Shown piece by piece: positions 5,643-11,556 of a DNA stretch of 11,556 nt. Origin of the DNA: Deltaproteobacteria bacterium (lineage in GTDB: Bacteria > Desulfobacterota > Syntrophia > Syntrophales > Fen-1087); assembly GCA_026388595.1 (NCBI GenBank), contig JAPLJM010000235.1, positions 1-11,556 on the forward strand, in the 5' to 3' direction. Under the pieces are notes generated by a model. That model ran no database searches, was not told the origin of the DNA, and worked only from the letters and a program-made list of their open reading frames with translations. Each line of letters opens with the position of its first letter. The stretch's first letter is position 1. A program made the position numbers and the translations under genes.

Positions 5643-7847
5643 TTACATCAAAATCTTGTTGCGCTTTTCTTCGCTTTGCAGCCACTGCTGATAGCCAACC
5701 ATCTTGGCCAGAACCTTGACGGACCTCTCCGGTGTCAGAAAGGAGATGCTTTTATAGGGGCTTCCTTCGATTTCGAGCACCATTCGGGTCTGTTCATCGC
5801 CCATGAGGCTGACACCCAGGACCGGCTTGCCGTATTTTTCCATCAGGTTCACAATGAAACGGATATATTCCGCTTCAAACTGGCGTATCTGGCGGGGAAT
5901 TTCATCGAGCAGCGCCCGGTTCATGGTCGGGTCGGCCGCCAGGGCTGACCGGATCAGGGGGCCGACGAAGATCATGCGCCCCAGGATACCCAGATGGATG
6001 ACGGCGTCGCAACAATCCCATTTCAAAAGCTCTTCCGTTGCCGTCATCGCAATCTGCGGATTCATTTCGGCCACCAGATCGATGGGATTGGAACGGCTCC
6101 AGTAAGGGGGAAGAATCCGATCGATGCGGGCGATCATTTCAGGCTCGAGATCCGGCACCTCCAGGCCCTGCTCGGAACAGAGGTCCGTGGTGACGACGCC
6201 CCAGCCGCCTCCCAGCGTCACAATCCCCACCCGGTTTCCCCGGGGCAGCGGCAGTGACGAGAAGGCCGCGGAAAGATCAAGCAGCTCCATAGGTTGCTCC
6301 ACCAGGACAACGCCCGCTTGGCGGCAGGCAGCGTCAAAAATGCGGATGTTCGAAGCCATTGCCCCGGTGTGGCTCGCGGCGGCGCGATTCCCTGCGTCGG
6401 TACGCCCGCCCTTGAGAACGACAACGGGTTTTTTCCGGCCGACCCGGCGGGCGGATTCCAGAAAACGCCGTCCGTTCTTGACGCTTTCAATATAGAGAAC
6501 CACCGTCCGGGTCAATTCATCGACTTCAAACCCGTCCAGATAGTCCTCAATGGTGATCATTGCCTCATTGCCGGAACCGCTGAAGGCGCGAATCCCGATG
6601 TCTTCGCTTTGTGCAAAGGCCAGGAGCTGCGTGCCCAGGTTCCCTGACTGGGCGACCAGTGCAATGGAGCCGGGTTTCGGCCATGCATGGGTGCCCGTAC
6701 AGTAAAAGGAAAGGTGGGGGTTGCAGATGCCCATGGTATTGGGCCCAAGGATTAGAATGTCCGCTGCACGGGCTTCCCGGACCAGGTCTTCCTCCATTTG
6801 CCGCCCCTGCTCCCCTGTCTCACTGAAGCCGGAACTGATCAGCAGCATGTTTTTGACGCCCTTGGCCTTCAGTTCCGGAATCAGATCCCGGACCCTGGCG
6901 GCGGGAATGGTAACAACGGCCAGATCCACGGATTCCGGAATATCCATGATGGTTTTGTAAACCGGTCGGCCGGCAATATCGGCGCCTTTTGGGTTGACAA
7001 GATGAATCCGGCCTTTGTAATGACCGGCCACCAGGATGGAAAAAAGACTCTGCCCCCATTTACCGAATTCGGCGGACGCGCCCACAAAGGCAATGGAGCG
7101 GGGATAGAAGAGGTTTCCGATCGCACGGGGATCAATCGGCGGGCGAACCGCCTTTGCGACCGGCCGCTCCCCGAGAATCACGAGGGCGTCCACAGCCGTG
7201 ACCTGCCCGTCGGCGCCGACCAGCAGCGGATTGATATCCACTTCCGTTACCTCGGGCTGTTCCGCGGCCAGACGGGACAGCCCGACGAGCGCTTGGATGA
7301 GCTGCTGCCGGTTTGCCGGCTGCTCACCGCGAAAGGGCCCCAGCAGATCAGATGAACGCAATTCGTCAAGCATCTGTCCCGCCTGAACCTCATCCAGTGG
7401 CGCGATGCGGAAGACCACGTCACTCAGGGCTTCGGTGAAAACGCCGCCCAGCCCGAACATGACAACCGGACCAAACTGGGCATCATGGAAGAGCCCGACT
7501 ACAAATTCACGCTTTCCGATGAGCATGGGCTGGATCAACAGCCCTTCCAGATCCGCTCCGGCTGCCTGAATAACCTGCCGGGCGGCCTTCCGGACCTCGG
7601 TTGCGTTCTGCAGGTTCACCTTGACCAGACCGCGCTCCGTTTTGTGTGTCAGCTTTGCCCCTAGCCCCTTCAGGACCACAGGGAATCCGGTTTCTTTCGC
7701 CTGCCGGACAGAATCCGCTTCTGTTTTGACAACCCACTCCTGAACCACGGGGATGCCGTAATATTTTAGGAGCTGCTTGGATTCAGCCTCTGTAAGGGCG
7801 ATACTGCCTGCATGTTTTGCTTTTTTAATAATATCTGATGGTTGCAT
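5643..7847 (-). CDS. ADP-forming acyl-CoA synthetase (acetate-CoA ligase family, fused beta-alpha order)
   Basis: A 734-residue NDP-forming acyl-CoA synthetase, catalysing acid + CoA + ATP to acyl-CoA + ADP + Pi, reversible and usable for ATP synthesis. The N-terminal part (1-225) is an ATP-grasp beta domain: VVLKGLGAKLTHKTERG at 57-73 gives K60 and the phosphate-shuttle H68, and EVDINPLLV at 202-210 gives metal ligands D204 and N206. A CoA-binding Rossmann domain follows (about 240-370, with SIAFVGAS and VNPKG). Then come succinyl-CoA-ligase-like flavodoxin domains with LVAQSGNLG (397-405) and the phosphohistidine motif ASHTGAMAS, H493. Fusion with beta before alpha is one of several known orders. 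ATG 7847 is chosen because AGGAG lies nine bases upstream; an in-frame TTG at 7913 would add 22 unconserved-looking residues. It is probably the first gene of the five-gene cluster. Its acyl substrate cannot be read from the sequence. A protein acetyltransferase is unlikely because no GNAT domain is present. Confidence 0.92.
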   Translation of the reverse strand: MQPSDIIKKAKHAGSIALTEAESKQLLKYYGIPVVQEWVVKTEADSVRQAKETGFPVVLKGLGAKLTHKTERGLVKVNLQNATEVRKAARQVIQAAGADLEGLLIQPMLIGKREFVVGLFHDAQFGPVVMFGLGGVFTEALSDVVFRIAPLDEVQAGQMLDELRSSDLLGPFRGEQPANRQQLIQALVGLSRLAAEQPEVTEVDINPLLVGADGQVTAVDALVILGERPVAKAVRPPIDPRAIGNLFYPRSIAFVGASAEFGKWGQSLFSILVAGHYKGRIHLVNPKGADIAGRPVYKTIMDIPESVDLAVVTIPAARVRDLIPELKAKGVKNMLLISSGFSETGEQGRQMEEDLVREARAADILILGPNTMGICNPHLSFYCTGTHAWPKPGSIALVAQSGNLGTQLLAFAQSEDIGIRAFSGSGNEAMITIEDYLDGFEVDELTRTVVLYIESVKNGRRFLESARRVGRKKPVVVLKGGRTDAGNRAAASHTGAMASNIRIFDAACRQAGVVLVEQPMELLDLSAAFSSLPLPRGNRVGIVTLGGGWGVVTTDLCSEQGLEVPDLEPEMIARIDRILPPYWSRSNPIDLVAEMNPQIAMTATEELLKWDCCDAVIHLGILGRMIFVGPLIRSALAADPTMNRALLDEIPRQIRQFEAEYIRFIVNLMEKYGKPVLGVSLMGDEQTRMVLEIEGSPYKSISFLTPERSVKVLAKMVGYQQWLQSEEKRNKILM

Positions 7848-7991
7848 TGCTCTAAACTCCTCATTTATCTTGAAAGACGGGCGGACCTTATCATGGGCCT
7901 GGCAGGAGCGCAATGCGCAGCAGAAGGACTTTCCGTAAAGTCGTTCAGGAATGGCCTTAGGATTGTTTCAGGATCGGTAATTTATGAGGGG

Positions 7992-8687
7992 CTACTTCAA
8001 AGCGTCCTTAATTTTTTCTTTCAGCACATTGCCTTCGAATACCTTTTCAACAGCCTCCGTGATGGCGCCGCTGATCTGCTGCCCCAGCATTTCTTCCGAA
8101 AAATAAACATGCTCCAATGAGTTTTTACTGGCTGTTGAGACCTGATAGATAATATTTCCGGTCTGGGCATCCGCAACCACCACGGTCAGCTTGATGCGGG
8201 CATTGTATGTTTTGATCGGGATGTCGTTCTCACAGGTGATTTCAAGTTCATCGATGTTGCCGCCGACAAGAATTTTACCCCAATCATTCTGGATGGCGCT
8301 CGCCTGAAGATTCCATGCAGGCCTGGTTACAGAAACCTGATACCCTGATTTCACCAGGACATCTTTTACGATGGTGGAAACGGCATCCGGTGGGTTCATG
8401 TTTTTCGGAATGACAGAAGTGAGGCCGCCCATGGCGGTGGTTACCCGGCCAATCAACAAGTCCTTCCCGCCGGGCCGTAGATCGTTAAAAGTAGCGACGG
8501 TTACTACGAATTTCTGGCCGCTGGCGGCAGTCGGCAGGGTGGTGGCCGATGTCAAGTATTTTACATCCACGGAATAGAGGGTCGGTGCACAACCGACGAC
8601 GAAAAAGAGGAGTAAAAATGAGATCGATGCCTTAAAGACATTTTTTATAAATGGATATGCATCCCGCTTCATCCATGATTCGAACAT
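7992..8687 (-). CDS. Putative outer-membrane lipoprotein, YajG-like in general character
   Basis: A secreted lipoprotein of about 231 residues. The basic n-region and hydrophobic run ISFLLLFFVVGC end in a lipobox (V-V-G-C) with the acylated cysteine at residue 33, followed by A-P, so outer-membrane sorting is expected because there is no Asp at +2. The mature part starts PTLYSVDVKYL and alternates beta strands and helices. Stretches such as VVTVATFNDLRP, KDVLVKSGYQVS, ITCENDIPIKTYNARIKLTV and DAQTGNIIYQ resemble the small periplasmic domain found in YajG-type lipoproteins, but this is only a general likeness and the function is unknown. ATG 8687 is preferred because GAGGA lies about eight bases upstream; ATG 8702 and ATG 8672 are in frame but lack a clear ribosome site. 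The gene follows the AI-2E-family gene by 98 bases. A weak promoter-like pair (TTGCAA, TATAAA, 19-base spacer) lies in that gap. Confidence 0.75.
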   Translation of the reverse strand: MFESWMKRDAYPFIKNVFKASISFLLLFFVVGCAPTLYSVDVKYLTSATTLPTAASGQKFVVTVATFNDLRPGGKDLLIGRVTTAMGGLTSVIPKNMNPPDAVSTIVKDVLVKSGYQVSVTRPAWNLQASAIQNDWGKILVGGNIDELEITCENDIPIKTYNARIKLTVVVADAQTGNIIYQVSTASKNSLEHVYFSEEMLGQQISGAITEAVEKVFEGNVLKEKIKDALK

Positions 8688-8785
8688 AGGCCAAATCCTC
8701 ATTTTTCAACGGTTGGTGTTGGTCTTTTTGTTGCAACCAATGCGCTTTATAAACCATATGGGCAGTTTAATTGCAAATACTTTCA

Positions 8786-9853
8786 TCATTGCGAAAACGG
8801 GCCACGACCCGGTAAGGCGTTCTCGGAACTCTGGTCGTACATATCCCAAATGGCCAGGAAGAGCGATGTGATGATCGGGCCTATGACAAAACCGGACAGA
8901 CCGAACACCACCAAACCGCCCAGGGTGGACAGAAAAATCAAAAGAGGATGCATTTCCACGTCGTTACCAATAAGCAGGGGCTTCAGCAGGTTGTCTCCCA
9001 GGCCGATCACCAGCATTCCAAAGGTCAGAATGGCAACCCCCTGCCAGAGATGGCCGCCCAGGAGCATGATCACACCCGCCGGCGCCCAGATGATGGAACA
9101 GCCGATGCCGGGCAGAATCGCCAACACCACCATGAGCAGGCCCCAGATGATGGCCCCCTCAATGCCCGCGATATAGAAGATGATTCCCCCGGAGATGCCC
9201 TGCAGGCCGCCCAGGAGCATGGTCGCCTTAAGGGTTGCCCTCGCTGTGGCAATAAACTGCTCATAGAGGACTTTCCCTTTCCCTGATTCCAGAAAGCACA
9301 TGCGCATCGTCCGCTTGAGTATTTTATCGCCATCCCGAAAGAAGAAATAGAGCGTGTAAATCATCACGCCAAACTGGATGAGAAAAACAAGGGTGTCCTG
9401 GGTAAGGTTTGTCAGGTGTACAAATATATAATTGGCAATGCTTTTAACCGCCTCCGTGAACTTGTCGATGATGAACTGATCATTCATATTGAAATGTTTG
9501 ATGTATGGGTGATTGGTCACCGCACTCAAGGTGTCCCGAAATTTCTGTTCAACGGCGCTCGTATCTGTGCTGATGGAGTCGTAGACCTGCAGGGATTCGT
9601 TTATCAGGAGGCTGGCAATGAAGCTGGCCGGCAGGATAATGATCAAAGCGATCATGAGCAGCATCAGGGTTGCGCTGAGATTGGGGCGATTCAGTTTCAA
9701 CAGGAGCCGTTCATAAAAGGGTTTGAAAATGCCGGCGATAACCGCTGCCCAGAAAATGGGTGTGAAAAAAGGCTTTAACAGGTAGAGAAACACAAGGGTG
9801 ACCAGCCCCAGGAGACTGATAAAGATAATATTTTGAATTTTCTTAGGATCCAT
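8786..9853 (-). CDS. AI-2E/PerM-family (UPF0118) integral membrane transporter
   Basis: A 355-residue inner-membrane protein. Hydrophobic segments lie at about 8-27, 30-47, 60-84, 148-172, 207-230, 234-258, 262-288 and 303-340, the seven-to-eight-helix pattern of the AI-2E family. A hydrophilic region at about 85-147 separates the first three helices from the rest, as is usual. Family signatures near the C-terminus are GLGDNLLKPLLIG (284-296) and GLSGFVIGPII (318-328). Members have been reported as exporters of autoinducer-2 (TqsA), Na+/H+ antiporters or general permeases, so the substrate here is unknown. No Shine-Dalgarno site is visible before ATG 9853, so translation may be weak or initiate unusually. 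It is divergent from the methyltransferase gene across 118 bases and is followed by the lipoprotein gene on the same strand. Confidence 0.88.
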   Translation of the reverse strand: MDPKKIQNIIFISLLGLVTLVFLYLLKPFFTPIFWAAVIAGIFKPFYERLLLKLNRPNLSATLMLLMIALIIILPASFIASLLINESLQVYDSISTDTSAVEQKFRDTLSAVTNHPYIKHFNMNDQFIIDKFTEAVKSIANYIFVHLTNLTQDTLVFLIQFGVMIYTLYFFFRDGDKILKRTMRMCFLESGKGKVLYEQFIATARATLKATMLLGGLQGISGGIIFYIAGIEGAIIWGLLMVVLAILPGIGCSIIWAPAGVIMLLGGHLWQGVAILTFGMLVIGLGDNLLKPLLIGNDVEMHPLLIFLSTLGGLVVFGLSGFVIGPIITSLFLAIWDMYDQSSENALPGRGPFSQ

Positions 9854-9914
9854 GGCGAATAATTTTTTTGGGCTGTTGAATTTTCACTCCGGCCGGGAAA
9901 CTAACAAATATTCA

Positions 9915-9925
9915 TGATTTAATCA
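9915..9925. promoter_or_regulatory. Palindromic operator-like element in a divergent intergenic region
   Basis: TGATTTAATCA is a perfect 5+1+5 palindrome between the divergent AI-2E-family and RlmL-type genes. On the minus strand it overlaps TTGATT, which lies 17 bases before a poor -10 match (TAGTTT), so a regulator bound here could control the AI-2E-family gene. The spacing does not fit the FNR site (TTGAT-N4-ATCAA). The element is short and may be chance. Confidence 0.25.
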
Positions 9926-9971
9926 ATCTCTTTTCCTGTCCATTTGCCGGGATTTGTGCTAATAATGCGCC

Positions 9972-11183
9972 ATGTCGCTATGGCTGAAAAAGAGTAAAAT
10001 AATTGCAACCTGCGCCAAGGGGGTTTCACCCTACCTGCAAGCCGAGCTGAACTCCCTGAATTTTCCGGTTCTCGCGGTGGGCGAAGCGGCTGTTGAAACG
10101 GAAGGTGCCCTTGAAGATGCCATGATGCTTAACCTGAATCTCCGCACGGCACATCGGGTTCTCTACCTCCATCATGCCTTCAGGGCAAACACCCTTGAGG
10201 AACTCTACGGTCATCTGGTGCGGCTTCCCTGGGAAGATGTTCTGGACACCAACGGTTATGTGTGTGTCACATCCTTTGCCGATACCCCGGCCATCCATGA
10301 CGGACGTATTGTAAACCTGAAAAGCAAAGATGCGGTGGTGGACCGGTTTCGGCAGATCAGTGACCGACGGCCCGACTCGGGCTCGGCCCGGGACCGCACC
10401 GTGATCCATCTTTACTGGAGAAACAACCAGGTCCTGGTTTATCTCGATACTTCCGGTGACTCCCTGTCCAAACGGGGATACCGGAAGATCCCCCTTCAGG
10501 CGCCCATGCAGGAGACCCTGGCTGCGGCGGTGCTCATGGCTGCCGGCTGGCAGGGTGAAGGCAATTTTATCAATCCCATGTGCGGCAGCGGGACGCTTGC
10601 CATTGAAGCCGCCCTGATTGCCCTGGACCGGGCGCCGGGGCTCGTGAGAAGCAATTACGGATTTATGCATCTGAAGGGATTTCCGCCTTCCCGTTGGCGG
10701 GAGATGCGGACCAGGGCCAGAAAAGCGGTCCGGAAACAGTTGCCGGGGAAGATACTGGCAACGGATAACCGTAAGGAAGCCGTTGATGCGGCGGTGCAAA
10801 ATGCCCGGACGGCAGGGGTGGATCACCTGATCGAATTTGCCGTCTGTGACTACCTGGAAACGCCTGTTCCCGAGGGGAGCGGGATGATCATGCTCAATCC
10901 GGCCTACGGAGAGCGTCTGGGGGAGATGACCGCGCTGGAGGAAATTTATCAGGGGATCGGTGATTTTTTCAAGCAGCAGGGGTTGGGCTATCAGGGATAT
11001 ATTTTCACCGGAAATCTTGCCCTTGCCAAAAAGATCGGGCTCAAAACGAAACGAAGGATTCCTTTTTTCAACGGCGAGATCGAGTGCCGGCTGCTGACGT
11101 ATGAATTATACACCGGAAGCCGCAAGCACCAGACCACCCCGGTCATGGAAAACGAGAAAGACAATCAAGGGGAGATCCCATGA
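9972..11183 (+). CDS. rlmL: THUMP-domain class I SAM-dependent RNA methyltransferase (RlmL type, 23S rRNA m2G)
   Basis: A 403-residue protein matching the N-terminal half of E. coli RlmKL and stand-alone YpsC-type enzymes, which methylate N2 of a guanine in 23S rRNA (G2445 in E. coli). The N-terminal 10-160 region is the RNA-binding THUMP part, starting with the typical KIIATCAKGVSPYLQAEL. It is followed by SKRGYRK (166-172), usual at the start of the catalytic domain. SAM-binding motif I is NPMCGSGTLAIEAA (201-214), and the acidic residue of motif II is in ATDNRKEAV (263-271). Catalytic motif IV reads NPAYGERLG (309-317), where most members have NPPY; the second Pro is Ala (A311). The C-terminal 12 or so residues are polar and probably disordered. 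No clear Shine-Dalgarno precedes ATG 9972. The stop overlaps the murI start by four bases (ATGA), which suggests coupled translation. The exact target guanine is inferred from family. Confidence 0.88.
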   Translation: MSLWLKKSKIIATCAKGVSPYLQAELNSLNFPVLAVGEAAVETEGALEDAMMLNLNLRTAHRVLYLHHAFRANTLEELYGHLVRLPWEDVLDTNGYVCVTSFADTPAIHDGRIVNLKSKDAVVDRFRQISDRRPDSGSARDRTVIHLYWRNNQVLVYLDTSGDSLSKRGYRKIPLQAPMQETLAAAVLMAAGWQGEGNFINPMCGSGTLAIEAALIALDRAPGLVRSNYGFMHLKGFPPSRWREMRTRARKAVRKQLPGKILATDNRKEAVDAAVQNARTAGVDHLIEFAVCDYLETPVPEGSGMIMLNPAYGERLGEMTALEEIYQGIGDFFKQQGLGYQGYIFTGNLALAKKIGLKTKRRIPFFNGEIECRLLTYELYTGSRKHQTTPVMENEKDNQGEIP

Positions 11184-11556
11184 ATCTGAAGCTGGTACAT
11201 CCCATCGGCGTCTTTGATTCAGGCGTCGGCGGATTGACCGTGGTGCGCGCCCTCATGGAGCGACTGCCCTTTGAGAATATCACCTATTTTGGCGACACCG
11301 CCCGGGTTCCCTATGGCATCAAGTCGGTGGAAACCATTACCGGTTACGCCAAACAAATAACGGAATTCCTTCTGAAGCAGAAGGTGAAGCTCCTCATTAT
11401 CGCCTGCAACACAATCGCTTCCGTGGCCTATGAACCTGTCCAGGAAATGTCGCCCGTGCCGGTTTTGGATGTCATCGATGCCGGCGCGCGCATGGCCGTT
11501 GCCAAGACAAAAAGCAGAAATGTGGGCGTCATCGGCACGCCCGCCACGATCAACAG
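11180..11556 (+). CDS. murI: Glutamate racemase, N-terminal part (3'-truncated by window)
   Basis: The visible 125 residues match glutamate racemase, which interconverts L- and D-glutamate for peptidoglycan stem peptides in the cytoplasm, without a cofactor. IGVFDSGVGGLTVV at 9-22 contains the substrate-binding Asp-Ser (D13, S14). YFGDTARVPYG (36-46) is a family signature. IIACNTIAS (73-81) contains the first catalytic cysteine, C76. VIGTPATI lies near the end. The second catalytic Cys (in the GCTHYP-like motif) and the C-terminal half fall outside the window. ATG 11180 overlaps the stop of the methyltransferase gene in ATGA, with GGGGAG placed just upstream, so translation is probably coupled. 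Confidence 0.95.
   Translation, partial: MNLKLVHPIGVFDSGVGGLTVVRALMERLPFENITYFGDTARVPYGIKSVETITGYAKQITEFLLKQKVKLLIIACNTIASVAYEPVQEMSPVPVLDVIDAGARMAVAKTKSRNVGVIGTPATIN

Noticed and set aside
5118..5948. Long plus-strand frame antisense to the synthetase and phosphatase genes
   Set aside because: It lies opposite two genes with clear catalytic motifs, spans their intergenic gap, and has no protein-family features. It is a compositional shadow.
6798..7355. Plus-strand frame opposite the synthetase ATP-grasp and CoA domains
   Set aside because: Shadow of a well-supported coding region, with no independent evidence.
8953..8968. Second parS-like sequence (TTTCCACGTCGTTACC)
   Set aside because: The central CACGTG is broken (CACGTC) and the right half does not match. 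It lies inside the coding sequence of the AI-2E-family gene.
9914..9928. FNR box
   Set aside because: Read on the minus strand it is TTGAT-TAA-ATCAT, with a three-base spacer in place of four and an imperfect right half.
10026..10826. Long minus-strand frame opposite the RlmL-type gene
   Set aside because: The plus-strand protein has all family motifs. The antisense frame has irregular composition and no ribosome site or recognisable domain.
1..11556. CRISPR arrays, tRNA/rRNA genes, insertion sequences, riboswitches
   Set aside because: No regularly spaced repeats, cloverleaf, transposase or recognisable aptamer sequences were seen. The genes are tightly packed and ordinary in composition.

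Overview
This window looks like chromosomal DNA from a Gram-negative bacterium. The signs are a periplasmic DegP-type protease, an outer-membrane-type lipoprotein, good Shine-Dalgarno sites and roughly balanced GC by eye. The gene mix (ADP-forming acyl-CoA synthetase, acyl-CoA dehydrogenase, RlmL-type methyltransferase next to murI) fits an anaerobic deltaproteobacterium (Desulfobacterota, Syntrophales-like). That placement is inference. No mobile elements, CRISPR arrays, tRNAs or rRNAs were seen.

Layout. Bases 1-488 (+) hold the C-terminal PDZ domains of a DegP/HtrA protease cut by the window edge. A 372-base non-coding gap with one strong hairpin follows. Bases 861-1520 (+) encode a small HhH-GPD DNA glycosylase of the endonuclease III family. 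Its stop codon abuts a near-perfect chromosomal parS site (1521-1536), the binding site of ParB. Bases 1664-7847 (-) carry five co-directional genes: ADP-forming acyl-CoA synthetase, histidine-phosphatase-fold protein, ACAD10/11-type acyl-CoA dehydrogenase, APH-type kinase and short-chain dehydrogenase. Bases 7992-9853 (-) carry a lipoprotein and an AI-2E/PerM-family membrane protein. Bases 9972-11556 (+) carry an RlmL-type 23S rRNA methyltransferase overlapping murI (glutamate racemase, cut by the window edge) by four bases.

How the genes may work together. The five-gene minus-strand cluster has the same functional classes as the Pseudomonas putida lva (levulinate / 4-hydroxyvalerate) operon: an acyl-CoA synthetase, an SDR reductase, an APH-fold kinase that phosphorylates 4-hydroxyacyl-CoA, and an acyl-CoA dehydrogenase homologue that acts on the phosphorylated intermediate. 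Human ACAD10 and ACAD11 fuse the same kinase and dehydrogenase. Here the activating enzyme is the ADP-forming type and a histidine-phosphatase-fold protein is added. The best hypothesis for an under-described system in this window is therefore a 4-hydroxy- or 4-oxo-acid catabolic operon with cheaper, reversible CoA activation. The parS site is the second notable item: it implies that the region lies in the origin-proximal ParB-loading zone.
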